From assembly GCA_016125275.1 (NCBI GenBank), contig WGMB01000012.1, forward strand, positions 1-64,000: DNA of 64,000 bases. The letters are read 5' to 3'. Under the pieces are notes generated by a model, which worked only from the letters and a program-made list of their open reading frames with translations, did no database searches and had not been told where the DNA came from. This DNA is from Acidobacteriota bacterium. GTDB lineage: Bacteria; Acidobacteriota; Terriglobia; Bryobacterales; UBA6623. The translations under genes were made by a program, and so were the position numbers. Below, one piece after another: positions 29,740-39,537 of the stretch (the stretch's first letter is position 1; each line of letters begins with the position of its first letter).

Positions 29740-30027
29740 ATGCGCGGCATCATCCTCCTCGTCCTCACCGTGATCGCCCTGGCGATCCTCCGCATGCTCG
29801 TCAACGACGTCACGCGGGCCGTCTCGCGCGCCTTCAAGGGGAACGGCGGACAGGCTCCGCCACAGCAGGCCACGGAGCGAGCCTCCAACGGCCGTTTCGT
29901 CCGCGATCCGCAGACCGGAGCCTTCGTCGACGAGGACTCCGCCATCAAGGCCCGCGTCGGCGAAAAGGTGTTCTACTTCGAGTCCGAGAGCAGCCGCGAC
30001 GCCTACCTGCGCAAGCAGCGCGCCTAG
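29740..30027 (+). CDS. Small membrane-anchored protein with possible treble-clef-like tail
   Basis: N-terminal TM helix; C-terminal 'FVRDPQTGAFVDEDSAIKARVGEKVFYFESESSRDAYLRKQ'. Confidence 0.75.
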   Translation: MRGIILLVLTVIALAILRMLVNDVTRAVSRAFKGNGGQAPPQQATERASNGRFVRDPQTGAFVDEDSAIKARVGEKVFYFESESSRDAYLRKQRA

Positions 30028-30088
30028 CCGCCATCCTCGGCCCCGCGCCGCAACGCGCTTACAATGGGAGCTTCAGGAGAAACCTCCC

Positions 30089-30847
30089 ATGAAGCTCACC
30101 GCCTTCCCCGCCCTCCTCGGGGCCCTCTTGCTCGTCGCCGCCTCCCCCGCGCAGGAAACCCGCGGCCCCGCCGCCGTGGAGGTCGCCCAGCGTCTCCAGA
30201 CGGCCCTCGGCGGCGTCGACGCCTGGAACAACACCCGTTTCGTGCGATTTGACTTCAAGGTCGGCCCCAGCGGCGACCTCCCCGCCGGCCGGGCCCACCT
30301 GTGGGACAAGTGGGACGGCCGCTACCGCCTCGAGCAGCAGACCAAGGAGGGCAAGACCCAGGTCGTGCTCTTCAACGCCTACAACAAGACCGGCGACGTC
30401 TACGTGGACGGCGTGAAGCTGCCCGCCGAAGAAGCCGCCCCTCTGCTCGAGCGAGCCCACGGCGCCTTCATCAACGACATGTACTGGCTGGCCATGCCCT
30501 GGAAGTGGCTCGACCCCGGCGTCAACCTCAAAGCCCTGGGCGAAAAGGAATACAACGGCAAGACCTACGACGTGGTCGAGCTGAGCTTCAACAGCGTCGG
30601 CCTCACGCCGGGCGATCACTACCAGGGTTTCGTCGCCAAGGACTCCAACCTCATGGAGCACTGGGAGTACACCCTGCAGAGCGGCAACACCGGCTCCTGG
30701 GACTGGGAATACGTCGAAACCAACGGCATCCGCTTGGCGAAGACTCACAAGAACGCCGAGGGCCGCGAGATCAACATGGGCGCGGTGACGGCCTCGTCGG
30801 AGGTCAACGAAGCCCACTTCACCGACCCCAAAGCGATGCTGCGCTAG
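30089..30847 (+). CDS. Secreted hypothetical protein
   Basis: Signal peptide 'MKLTAFPALLGALLLVAASPAQ'; long coherent ORF. Confidence 0.82.
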   Translation: MKLTAFPALLGALLLVAASPAQETRGPAAVEVAQRLQTALGGVDAWNNTRFVRFDFKVGPSGDLPAGRAHLWDKWDGRYRLEQQTKEGKTQVVLFNAYNKTGDVYVDGVKLPAEEAAPLLERAHGAFINDMYWLAMPWKWLDPGVNLKALGEKEYNGKTYDVVELSFNSVGLTPGDHYQGFVAKDSNLMEHWEYTLQSGNTGSWDWEYVETNGIRLAKTHKNAEGREINMGAVTASSEVNEAHFTDPKAMLR

Positions 30848-31656
30848 AGGCTTCCGCCGCCGTGACGAAGCCGGCGAAACCAGCCGCGCAACGTCCGGCG
30901 GCTCGCCCCTTTGCCGCGAGGGATCGGCTGCAGCGCCTTGTTCTCGCCGGGTTGCGAGGCCACGTACGGAGCCGGATAGTCGAGCCACAGGCCCTGGCCG
31001 TAGTCCCACATATACGGGATGCGCGGCTCGTCGGCGCGCTGGTAGTGCAGAAACAATAGCACCCGGCCGGCCGAAGCCGTCGGCTCTCCGCAATGCCAGC
31101 CAGCGGCGTTGAAGAGGTAGAAGCCTCCGTCGCCGAAGCCTTCAAAGGTCTCCACGCGGTCGCAACGCCGGTCGAGCGCGGCGGCCGCTTCGACGACCGC
31201 GGCGCCGTCGCTTTCCGGCAGCGCGGGCGGGTTCACCCCCAGTCGCTGCGAGTGCGGGATGTAGCGTGTGGCGTTGCCGGCGTGGCAGCCGCGCAGCCCG
31301 ATCACCACGGTCAAGGTCGGCCACAGCGCGCTCTCGGCGTCCACGTGCCACAGGCTCGCCTGGTTGGGCACGTCGCGCCGAATGTTGGCGCCCCACATCA
31401 CCCAGGGCCCGCCGCCGAGGATCGCCCCCACGGCCCCCAGCAGGCCCGGATCCCGGGAAACGCGCCGGATCGCCGGGGTCGCCAGATACGGCACGCGCCG
31501 GAGTTGGCCCCGCCGGCGGAAGCGGGCAATCGCCGCGTCGAACAGCTCGGCCTCCTCGATCAATGCCGGAATCCCGCTCCGGTCGGCCAAGGGCAGCGCG
31601 CGCCGAACCATTCCGGTCGTCTCGTACTCTTCGCGCCGCCCGCCGGCGCCGCTCAT
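30844..31656 (-). CDS. Phytanoyl-CoA dioxygenase-like (PhyH) protein
   Basis: 'SLWHVDAES' (HxD) and 'GGFYLFNAAGWHCGEPTASAGRVLLFLHYQ' distal His/Arg region; start 31656 overlaps the upstream gene. Confidence 0.7.
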   Translation of the reverse strand: MSGAGGRREEYETTGMVRRALPLADRSGIPALIEEAELFDAAIARFRRRGQLRRVPYLATPAIRRVSRDPGLLGAVGAILGGGPWVMWGANIRRDVPNQASLWHVDAESALWPTLTVVIGLRGCHAGNATRYIPHSQRLGVNPPALPESDGAAVVEAAAALDRRCDRVETFEGFGDGGFYLFNAAGWHCGEPTASAGRVLLFLHYQRADEPRIPYMWDYGQGLWLDYPAPYVASQPGENKALQPIPRGKGASRRTLRGWFRRLRHGGGSL

Positions 31657-32552
31657 CGCGCCGACCCTTGCCGCAGGTCCCCGGCGCGCCAGCGCCAGCC
31701 GCCCTGGGACAGCTCGAAGGCCGCCGAAAAGAAGGCGTACTTGAGCCCATACCCGACCGCCGCCGGCAAGCGCGTCGGAAACTGCGCCCAGGCCTTGCGG
31801 GTCAAGTAGCGATACAGCAGAGCCAGCGACCGCGGACGCAGGCTCCGCCACTGCGCCGGCGCCGTGCGGTAGGCGGCCTCCAGCACCCTGCGGTTCGCAC
31901 GCTCCACCACCTCCAGCCGGCTGCTCAGCGACCCCGGCCGCTGCCGGTACAAGCACACAACCTTCGGCACGCACACCAGGTCGCAGCGCTGAGACAGGCG
32001 CAGACACAGGTCCCAGTCCTCGGCCGCCTCCAGCGACTCGTCAAAGCCGCCCGCCTCGGCCAGCAAAGCCTTGCGCACCAACAGGTTCGAGCCGCAACCG
32101 AGAAAGTAGTTCACCAGCAGCGCGCCATACACGTCGCCGTTCTCGGCCTGCCGCATCAGCAGGCTGCGCCCGCCGCCCTGCTCGTCGATCGAGTCAACGA
32201 AGCCGTAGGCGGCTCCGGCCGCGGGACGCACGCGCAGGGCGGCGAGCTGTGCGGACAGCTTGTCGTCGAGCCAAATGTCGTCGGAATCCAGAAAGGCCAC
32301 GTAGCGGCCCCGGGCCAGCCGCACGCCGTGGTTGCGCGCGGCCGAGGCGCCCCCGTGCGGCGTCGAGACGCAGCGCACCCGGCTGTCCCGGACGGCTCCG
32401 GCCACGCTCGCGGTCCCGTCCGTCGAGCCGTCATCCACGACGATCAGCTCGAAATCCGGGAACGACTGGCGCAGGACGGACTCGACGGCCTCGGCGAGAA
32501 AGCCGGCGGCGTTGTACGCCGGCATGACCACGGAGACCTCTGGAGCCGTCAC
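31653..32552 (-). CDS. Family 2 glycosyltransferase
   Basis: 'VSVVMPAYNAAGFLAEAVESVLRQSFPDFELIVVDDGSTDGT', 'YVAFLDSDDIW'. Confidence 0.96.
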   Translation of the reverse strand: MTAPEVSVVMPAYNAAGFLAEAVESVLRQSFPDFELIVVDDGSTDGTASVAGAVRDSRVRCVSTPHGGASAARNHGVRLARGRYVAFLDSDDIWLDDKLSAQLAALRVRPAAGAAYGFVDSIDEQGGGRSLLMRQAENGDVYGALLVNYFLGCGSNLLVRKALLAEAGGFDESLEAAEDWDLCLRLSQRCDLVCVPKVVCLYRQRPGSLSSRLEVVERANRRVLEAAYRTAPAQWRSLRPRSLALLYRYLTRKAWAQFPTRLPAAVGYGLKYAFFSAAFELSQGGWRWRAGDLRQGSAR

Positions 32553-32572
32553 CGGAACCTCCCGTCAGGCGT

Positions 32573-33790
32573 TCACACTTTCACGCGAGCCCACTTCTTG
32601 CCCATGCGAATCACGAGCTCGTCCACGCCCTCGGGCAGCTCGTAGCCCATCTCGCGCTGCTTCTCGCCGTTGATCTCCACGGCGCCTTCCTTGAGCTTGC
32701 GACCGGCTTCCCCGCCCGACTGCGCCAGCCCGATCTCTCGCAGCAGCTTGTGCACGAGCACCGTCGAGCCTTCCCGAGCGGCTTCCGGCAGCGCATGCTC
32801 CGGCATATCGTCCGGCACTTGCCCTTGCTGCACGACCTTGCGAAACGTCTCCTCGCCCAGAGCCGCCGCCTCGGCCGAGTGGAAGTCCGTGACGATCCTC
32901 CGCGCCAGCGCCCGCTTCACATCCATCGGATGCTCGGCCCCTTCCTCGCAGCGCTTCTTGACGGCGTGGATCTCCTGCAGCGGCAGGTCCGTCAGCAGCT
33001 CGTAGTAGCGCCACATCAGCTCGTCGGAGATCTGCATGACCTTGCGGTACATCACCTCCGGCGGCTCGGTCACGCCGATGTAGTTGCCCAGCGATTTCGA
33101 CATCTTCTGGACGCCGTCGAGCCCTTCCAGAATCGGCACCGTCGCGATGATCTGCCGCGGCTGGTCGTAGTCGGACTGAATCTCCCGGCCCACCAGCAGA
33201 TTGAACTTCTGGTCCGTGCCGCCCAGCTCCACATCCGCCCGCAGCGCCACCGAATCGTAGGCCTGCGACAGAGGGTACAGCAGCTCGTGCACCGAGATCG
33301 GCAACCCTTCGGCGTAGCGCTTCGAGAAGTCGTCGCGTTCCAGCAGCCGCGCCACGGTGTACTTGGCGGCCAGCCCGACCAGCTCGTGGAACCCCAGCGC
33401 TCCCAGCCATTCGGAGTTGAACCGGACCTCGGTCTTCTCCGGATCGAGGATCTTGAACACCTGCTCCTTGTAGGTCTCGGCGTTGGCCAGAATCTGCTCC
33501 CGCGTCATCGGCGGACGCGTCGCGTTCCGCCCGGTGGGGTCGCCGATCATTGCCGTGGCGTCGCCGATCAGAAAGATCACCTGATGGCCGCAGTCTTGAA
33601 AGTGCTTGAGCTTGCGGATCAGCACCGTGTGGCCCAGGTGCAGGTCCGGCGCGGTCGGGTCGAAGCCCGCCTTCACGCGCAGCGGCTTGCCGGTCTTCTC
33701 GGACTGGAGCAGGCGCTCGCGCAAGTCATCCTCGCGGATGATCTCAGCGAACCCCTTGCGGATCACGCGGAGCTGTTCGTCAACGGTCAT
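32573..33790 (-). CDS. tyrS: Tyrosyl-tRNA synthetase
   Basis: 'HLGH' class I motif, 'KMSKSLGN' motif, S4 domain at C-terminus. Confidence 0.98.
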   Translation of the reverse strand: MTVDEQLRVIRKGFAEIIREDDLRERLLQSEKTGKPLRVKAGFDPTAPDLHLGHTVLIRKLKHFQDCGHQVIFLIGDATAMIGDPTGRNATRPPMTREQILANAETYKEQVFKILDPEKTEVRFNSEWLGALGFHELVGLAAKYTVARLLERDDFSKRYAEGLPISVHELLYPLSQAYDSVALRADVELGGTDQKFNLLVGREIQSDYDQPRQIIATVPILEGLDGVQKMSKSLGNYIGVTEPPEVMYRKVMQISDELMWRYYELLTDLPLQEIHAVKKRCEEGAEHPMDVKRALARRIVTDFHSAEAAALGEETFRKVVQQGQVPDDMPEHALPEAAREGSTVLVHKLLREIGLAQSGGEAGRKLKEGAVEINGEKQREMGYELPEGVDELVIRMGKKWARVKV

Positions 33791-33801
33791 GGCAAAACGT
33801 T

Positions 33802-34404
33802 CTAGGAAAGGCGGACGACGCGACGGCCTTCAATCCGATATCGTCCGCTGAGCGCGATCTGGATCGCCTCGGTGTAGATGCGGTGCTCGTGCTCCAGGAT
33901 CCGCGCCGCCAGCGTCGCCTCGGTGTCATCGTCGAACACCTCCACCACGGCCTGCGTCAGGATCGGCCCGGCGTCGAGCTTCTCGTCCACGAAGTGCACC
34001 GTGCAGCCGGAGTAGCGCACGCCATGCTCGATCGCCTGGCGCTGCGCTTCGAGCCCGGGAAACGACGGCAACAGCGACGGGTGGATGTTGAGAATCCGCT
34101 GCGGGTACTGCTCCACGAACCACGCGCTGAGCAGCCGCATGAAGCCCGCCAGGCAGACCAGATCCACGCCTTCCTGCTTCATCCGCGCGGCCGTCAGCCG
34201 GTCGTACTCCTCGCGCTCCAGCCCCGCCGACGGGATGCACTCGGCCTTCAGCCCGAGCTTGCGCGCCGTCTCCAGCCCCTTGGCGTTGGGGCGGTTGCTG
34301 ATGACCAAGGCGATCTCGGCCTCGATGCGTCCCACGCGGACGCTCTCGGCGATGGCTTCGAAGTTCGAGCCGCGCCCGGAAAGCAAAATCCCCAGCTTCT
34401 TCAT
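33802..34404 (-). CDS. purN: Phosphoribosylglycinamide formyltransferase
   Basis: '[19 protein letters not shown]', '[11 protein letters not shown]', '[12 protein letters not shown]', '[16 protein letters not shown]'. Confidence 0.97.
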   Translation of the reverse strand: MKKLGILLSGRGSNFEAIAESVRVGRIEAEIALVISNRPNAKGLETARKLGLKAECIPSAGLEREEYDRLTAARMKQEGVDLVCLAGFMRLLSAWFVEQYPQRILNIHPSLLPSFPGLEAQRQAIEHGVRYSGCTVHFVDEKLDAGPILTQAVVEVFDDDTEATLAARILEHEHRIYTEAIQIALSGRYRIEGRRVVRLS

Positions 34405-35456
34405 ACGTAGACGACCTTGGGTTTGGCGTTCGAGCGCGCTGCCTTGGCGATCACGCCGATCCGGTGCGGCGTCTCGCCGGCCTGCTCGAGCATCGCCGCG
34501 GCCCGCTCGGCCTCGTCGCCGGGAACCACCAGAATCATGCCGACGCCCATGTTGAACGTCCGCAGCATCTCCGCCTGCTCCACGTGCCCCACCTCTTGCA
34601 GCAGCTCGAAGATCGGCAGCACCGGCCAAGAGCCCACCTGCACCTGAGCTTCCACGCCCAGCGGCAGAATGCGGGGCGTGTTGTCGGTGATGCCGCCGCC
34701 GGTGATGTGCGCCGCCCCGTGCAACAGGCCGTTGTCGTGCAGCAGCCGGATCGCCGGCAGATAGCTGCGGTGGACCTTCAGCAGCTCGCTGCCGACCGTC
34801 GTCTTCAGCCGCGCCAGCCGCTGCGCCGGCGTGTACCCAGCCACCTCGAACAGCAGCTTGCGGGCCAACGAATAGCCGTTGGTGTGCAGCCCCGTCGAGG
34901 GCAGGCCCAGCAGCACGTCGCCGACTTCCACGGCCTGCGGCTGCAACAGCTTCGAGCGCTCGGCCACGCCGACGATGAAACCCGCCAAGTCGTACTCGCC
35001 CGCCTTGTACATGCCGGGCATCTCGGCGGTCTCTCCGCCGATGAGCGCGCAGCCGTTGGCCTTGCACGCTCTCGCCAGCCCGCTCACCACTTGCTCGGCC
35101 ACCCCTGCGTCGAGGCGGCCGATCGCAAAGTAGTCCAGAAAGAACAGCGGCATCGCGCCTTGCACGGCGATGTCGTTGACGCAGTGGTTCACCAGGTCCT
35201 CGCCCACCGTGTTGTGCGTCCCCATCTGGAACGCCACGTTGAGCTTGGTGCCCACGCCGTCGGCGGAGCTGATCAGCACCGGGTCCTGCACGCCCATCGA
35301 CGAGATCGAGTAGCAGGCGCCGAACGCGCCGATTCCCGTCAGCACGCGTTCGTCAAAAGTGCCGATCGCCAGCCGCTTGATCTTGGATGTCGCGCGGTCC
35401 GCTTCGTCAATATTGACGCCGGCGTCTTCGTACCGCATGGGGCGCTTGGACGTCAT
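34401..35456 (-). CDS. purM: Phosphoribosylformylglycinamidine cyclo-ligase
   Basis: 'YEDAGVNIDEAD', 'DGVGTKLNVAFQMG', 'GGETAEMPGMY', 'HITGGGITDNTPRILP'. Confidence 0.98.
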   Translation of the reverse strand: MTSKRPMRYEDAGVNIDEADRATSKIKRLAIGTFDERVLTGIGAFGACYSISSMGVQDPVLISSADGVGTKLNVAFQMGTHNTVGEDLVNHCVNDIAVQGAMPLFFLDYFAIGRLDAGVAEQVVSGLARACKANGCALIGGETAEMPGMYKAGEYDLAGFIVGVAERSKLLQPQAVEVGDVLLGLPSTGLHTNGYSLARKLLFEVAGYTPAQRLARLKTTVGSELLKVHRSYLPAIRLLHDNGLLHGAAHITGGGITDNTPRILPLGVEAQVQVGSWPVLPIFELLQEVGHVEQAEMLRTFNMGVGMILVVPGDEAERAAAMLEQAGETPHRIGVIAKAARSNAKPKVVYV

Positions 35457-35502
35457 CTCAGCAGCCCATTATTGCGCAGAATGGGCCTTTGACAGAAACT
35501 CT

Positions 35503-36237
35503 TCAGGCCGGCCGGCGCCCCCCGAACACCGCCAACTCGAAGATCTTCAGATAGCAATCCACGTCTTCGAAGCCGATCTCCCGCAGCCAGCGGCACTGGT
35601 CCTCCACCGGCGCCAGGATGTTGGCCTGCTTGTCTTCGCGGTAGACGTACTCGCGGGCCACCTCCTCACGGCTCTTGCCGGAATTCCGCCGCTGCTGGTA
35701 GGCATAGATGGCGTCCACCAGGTTCTCTTCGCTCAGCCGCCGGCCCCAATCCGTAGCCGAGGAGACGTGCTCCACGTTCACAAACAGCCCGCCCGGCTCC
35801 AGCAGCTCGAAGATCTCCCCATAGATACGGCGTTTGCGCTCGTCGGTCTGGTGGTGGATCGAATAGCCCGACACCACCACATCGAACCGGCCCGCGGGCA
35901 GCGCGTCGCGCCAGTCCTCGCGTCCGTAGTCGATCGCCGCCACCGTTACGCGCTCCGGCGTGGCGGCAAAGCGTCGCCGGGCCGCGTCCAGCATGGTCTC
36001 GGAGAAGTCCGCCAGCACCGCCTTCGCGGCCGGGAAGGCGTCCAGGACGGTCGCGGCCAGAATGCCGTCCCCGCACCCCAGATCCAGAACGCGGCCGACC
36101 GGGCGATCCATCGCCCGCGCCATCCGCAGCAACACGTCCATCTGATGGGACGCGAGCGGCAAAGCGCCTCTCACACCCTCGAGGTACTTGGAGGAAACGG
36201 CGGCGTCTTGCCAGACCGTGCTGTCGATTTGGTTCAT
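35503..36237 (-). CDS. Class I SAM-dependent methyltransferase
   Basis: 'GRVLDLGCGDGILAATVLDAFPAAKAVLADFSETMLDAAR'. Confidence 0.94.
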   Translation of the reverse strand: MNQIDSTVWQDAAVSSKYLEGVRGALPLASHQMDVLLRMARAMDRPVGRVLDLGCGDGILAATVLDAFPAAKAVLADFSETMLDAARRRFAATPERVTVAAIDYGREDWRDALPAGRFDVVVSGYSIHHQTDERKRRIYGEIFELLEPGGLFVNVEHVSSATDWGRRLSEENLVDAIYAYQQRRNSGKSREEVAREYVYREDKQANILAPVEDQCRWLREIGFEDVDCYLKIFELAVFGGRRPA

Positions 36238-36294
36238 ATGCCTTCAGTGAACCAATCGGCCATTCATAAGTCCAATTAATTCGACTCGATGTAT

Positions 36295-36936
36295 CTATGA
36301 GTTTTGATTATTGACAGCGGACGCCGCCCGGTTGGGCTCCCACAGTGTCTCGGGGACGGCGAGCTGCGTGCACGCCCAGCGGCTCCACACGAACAGAGCG
36401 TCGCTGAGCCGGTTGATGTAGCCCAACACCTCGCCGGGAACCTCTTCGCGCCGCGCCAGGGCCACCAAGGTGCGCTCCACCCGGCGGCATACCGTCCGCG
36501 CCAGGTGCAGCTCGGCGTTCAGGCGGCAACCGCCGGGCAGCACGAATGAGCGCAGCTTCGGCAAGTCCGCGTTGCACTCGTCGATCTCCCGCTCGAGCTG
36601 ATCGATCTCCGCCTGACGCACCCGGGGCTGCTTGGGATGGAGCTCGCCGGGGTCGGTCGCCAGCAGCGATCCCAGGTTGAACAGCTCATGTTGCACCCGC
36701 AGCAGAATGGCGTCGAGCCGCGCCAGCCCCGGGGCTGCGCCCATGCCCTCGGCCACCGAGACCCGCGCCAGGCCCAGGACGGAGTTGAGCTCGTCGACCG
36801 TCCCGTAGGACTCGATCCGCAGGTCGTCCTTCCCCACCCGCCGGCCGTTGACCAGGCTGGTCTCGCCGGCGTCGCCTCCGCGGGTGTAGATACGGTTCAG
36901 GGCCAGTTGCGGATCGTTGTAGACGGTTTCGCTCAC
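36295..36936 (-). CDS. PduO-type cob(I)alamin adenosyltransferase
   Basis: 'IYTRGGDAGETSLVNGRRVGKDDLRIESYGTVDELNSVLG', 'RTVCRRVERTLVAL'; GTG start chosen. Confidence 0.95.
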   Translation of the reverse strand: MSETVYNDPQLALNRIYTRGGDAGETSLVNGRRVGKDDLRIESYGTVDELNSVLGLARVSVAEGMGAAPGLARLDAILLRVQHELFNLGSLLATDPGELHPKQPRVRQAEIDQLEREIDECNADLPKLRSFVLPGGCRLNAELHLARTVCRRVERTLVALARREEVPGEVLGYINRLSDALFVWSRWACTQLAVPETLWEPNRAASAVNNQNS

Positions 36937-37073
36937 CCCCCCATCGTAGCCTCCGCCGCGACGGGCCGCTTTAAAACAAGGCCGTAACACTTCGGCAAGG
37001 GCATATGTCCCCCAGCGGGTCCCCGTGCATCTTCGGGAGCCCAAAAAACAACAGGAGTAAACAAAACAAACAA

Positions 37074-37733
37074 ATGATGCGAAGTACTAAGACTCGACCG
37101 GGGCGGAACCTCCGCCTGATGGTCCTTCCGGCAGCCCTGCTGCTCTTCGGGCCGTTGCAGCCCGCCGACGCCGTCCCTCTGGCGGTGGAAACCGACTACT
37201 CAACCGTGATAGGGACTTTGGGGAGTCTCATCGACACCGCCAGCGCCGACTTCATCGGCCCCGGCTCGGTGGACCTGGGCGACCTGACCACCGACGTCTA
37301 CTACGACGGGTCCATCTATTCCTACGTCCACACGGTCACGCCGCAAACCAACAACGTCTCCGAGTTCGCGACCGCCTTCGGGGTCTACGGCTTCAACGGA
37401 ACCGCGGGCTGGGACTTTACTGAAGCCTCGGCTGCCGGCGGAGACGGCGATGCCGGCGACTTCCTGGTAGATGACGACCTCATCAACGGCACCATCGACT
37501 GGGAGACGACGGGAGCCGGCCTGGGAACCGGGAACGGCTTCGGTTCGGGCGAAACCATCACGTTCTTCTATCAATCGGACAAGGCCCCCGGGCCTGCCTA
37601 CTACAGCATGATCAACGGCGGGGCCGGCAACGCCCAGACGTTGGGCCCGACGGTCCCGGAACCGGGGACGGTCTTGCTGCTCGGCAGCGCCCTGTTGGGA
37701 CTGGCGGCGATTCGCCGGCGCAACCAGGGCTGA
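37074..37733 (+). CDS. PEP-CTERM sorting-domain protein
   Basis: Signal peptide; C-terminus 'VPEPGTVLLLGSALLGLAAIRRRNQG'. Confidence 0.95.
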   Translation: MMRSTKTRPGRNLRLMVLPAALLLFGPLQPADAVPLAVETDYSTVIGTLGSLIDTASADFIGPGSVDLGDLTTDVYYDGSIYSYVHTVTPQTNNVSEFATAFGVYGFNGTAGWDFTEASAAGGDGDAGDFLVDDDLINGTIDWETTGAGLGTGNGFGSGETITFFYQSDKAPGPAYYSMINGGAGNAQTLGPTVPEPGTVLLLGSALLGLAAIRRRNQG

Positions 37734-37772
37734 GCCCCGCGCTCGGCTTCCATCCCTGTCCGTCGAGTGAGC

Positions 37773-37808
37773 GCCCCGAAGCGGCAACCCCGCTTCGGGG
37801 CTTCTTTT
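37773..37808 (+). terminator. Rho-independent terminator after the PEP-CTERM gene
   Basis: GCCCCGAAGC-GGCAACCCC-GCTTCGGGGC followed by TTCTTTT. Confidence 0.9.
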
Positions 37809-37870
37809 GCCGAACCGGCGTGTCACACGCGGGCCCCCTGAGCTATCTAACCGGCGGAGATCAAAAACCC

Positions 37871-38023
37871 GTGTCCACGATTCTGCTCATCGTCCTCATC
37901 CTCTTGCTACTGGGCGCTCTGCCCACCTGGCCGCACAGTCAGAGCTGGGGCTACTACCCCAGCGGCGGCTTGGGCTTGATTCTCTTGATCCTGATCCTGC
38001 TCATGCTGTTCGGGCGCATCTAG
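37871..38023 (+). CDS. DUF3309-like small membrane protein
   Basis: GTG start; 'VSTILLIVLILLLLGALPTWPHSQSWGYYPSGGLGLILLILILLMLFGRI'. Confidence 0.9.
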   Translation: MSTILLIVLILLLLGALPTWPHSQSWGYYPSGGLGLILLILILLMLFGRI

Positions 38024-38436
38024 CGCCCCAGCGGCGAAGCCACGACCGCGAACTGCGCCTCCACCTCGGGCTGTGTCATCACCCACAAGCCGTAGACGCC
38101 CAGCACGGTGCCGATCGGCAGGCTGAACAAGTTCAGGGCGCACAGCACGATCGTCAGGATGCGCGCCCAGCCCTTGCCTTGCAGCAGTCCCCACCCGGCA
38201 AGGAACCCGGGGGCCGTCAGCACCACCATAATCAGCGCGATGGCGCCCACCGCCAAGCCCACGAAGGCCGGGGCCGCGGCGGCGTCCGGATCGGAGACGG
38301 CCGCCTCCGAGGCGAGCAGCATCCCAAATCCTCCCAGCAGGAACAGCACGACGACTCCGATCAGGAATCCAATCGCGCTCCAGACGATCTGAAGGATCGC
38401 CACCATCCGGACGTGTTCTCGCATGGGCATCGGCAT
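38020..38436 (-). CDS. Four-TM hypothetical membrane protein
   Basis: 138-aa ORF with several hydrophobic helices. Confidence 0.8.
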   Translation of the reverse strand: MPMPMREHVRMVAILQIVWSAIGFLIGVVVLFLLGGFGMLLASEAAVSDPDAAAAPAFVGLAVGAIALIMVVLTAPGFLAGWGLLQGKGWARILTIVLCALNLFSLPIGTVLGVYGLWVMTQPEVEAQFAVVASPLGR

Positions 38437-38443
38437 AAAAGTC

Positions 38444-38890
38444 TTACTCCTGTTGGACGGGCGGGCGCACGTCCGGCTCGATCTGGTATCCGTCGGCGAT
38501 TGCGTTCGTCGAGTTGAACAGCCCGATGATCGCCATCGCCTCGCCCAGAGCCTCCGGGCTCAATCCCAGCTTCATGGCCGCGGCCGTGTGCGAGTTGATG
38601 CAGTACGCGCAGCCGTTGGTCGCTGAGACGGCCAAGGCGATCAGCTCCCGCGTCAGCGGGTCGAGCTGAGCAGTCCTTCCAGCCGCTTCGGGATGCATCC
38701 AAGTCTTCAGGCGCATCCACACGCTTTCCAGATGATCCGGATTCGTCGCCAGCACCCTCCAGATGTTCGGTACGAAGTCGATTCCCTTGATCGTTCTGAT
38801 TTCTTCGAAGATTGCCGCGACCTTGCCGGTCGCCTCGGCTTCGGAGACAGCCCGAACGGTTGCGATGGGTGAGCGATTGCCTTCGGCCAT
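38444..38890 (-). CDS. Carboxymuconolactone decarboxylase / AhpD-like peroxidase-related protein
   Basis: 'LTRELIALAVSATNGCAYCINSHTAAAMKLG' (CxxC...H). Confidence 0.93.
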   Translation of the reverse strand: MAEGNRSPIATVRAVSEAEATGKVAAIFEEIRTIKGIDFVPNIWRVLATNPDHLESVWMRLKTWMHPEAAGRTAQLDPLTRELIALAVSATNGCAYCINSHTAAAMKLGLSPEALGEAMAIIGLFNSTNAIADGYQIEPDVRPPVQQE

Positions 38891-39091
38891 GATCGTTTCA
38901 TTCCAGCACCCCGCGCGCGGCGCTGTCACGGCTGGAAGGGTGGGAGCCTAAGGCCCAAAACCGAGCTCCCGTTTCAGCGAGTGAACTTTCGCCCATCTCC
39001 AGGGGACGAACATTACACTCCCTGTAACCGAAAGACCCTACGCATACGTTTATGTGAATATGGCGATCCCTTCCCCCCCCAGGGTGACCGC

Positions 39092-39532
39092 ATGATCGGC
39101 CCGATCGATTGGCTGCTCCGACTCTTCGAGGGCCCGGGCAAAAACGACGCCGAGTCCGGCGGTCGTTCGCTCCAGCAGGAGCTCGGACTGACGACGGCGC
39201 AAATCGCCGTCATGGACAGCATCCGCACTGCGCTCGACGTGAAGGTCGCGGCGCTCCAAGCCAAGCGAGAGGAAGCTCCCGATCCGCCGGTCGACGCCCC
39301 GGGCCGGACGCCATCGGAAACCCTGCAGGAGTCCGTCCGCGAGCTGCGGTCGCAGGCCGTCTGCACCACCCGGGCCATCCTCACGCCGGCCCAGAAGTCC
39401 AAGCTGGCGGAGATGTCCCGCGGCGCTGACGAGTCCGATCCCGCCATCCGCCAGGCCATCGCCTGCAACCTCATCGAGTCCGACGCCCCGGACCTCGTTC
39501 TGCAAGGGACCGAGGGCCGAGCCGCGGCCTAA
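39092..39532 (+). CDS. Hypothetical protein
   Basis: ORF 'MIGPIDWLLRLFEGPGKNDAESGG..'; start reset; no family recognised. Confidence 0.6.
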   Translation: MIGPIDWLLRLFEGPGKNDAESGGRSLQQELGLTTAQIAVMDSIRTALDVKVAALQAKREEAPDPPVDAPGRTPSETLQESVRELRSQAVCTTRAILTPAQKSKLAEMSRGADESDPAIRQAIACNLIESDAPDLVLQGTEGRAAA

Positions 39533-39537
39533 GCGGC

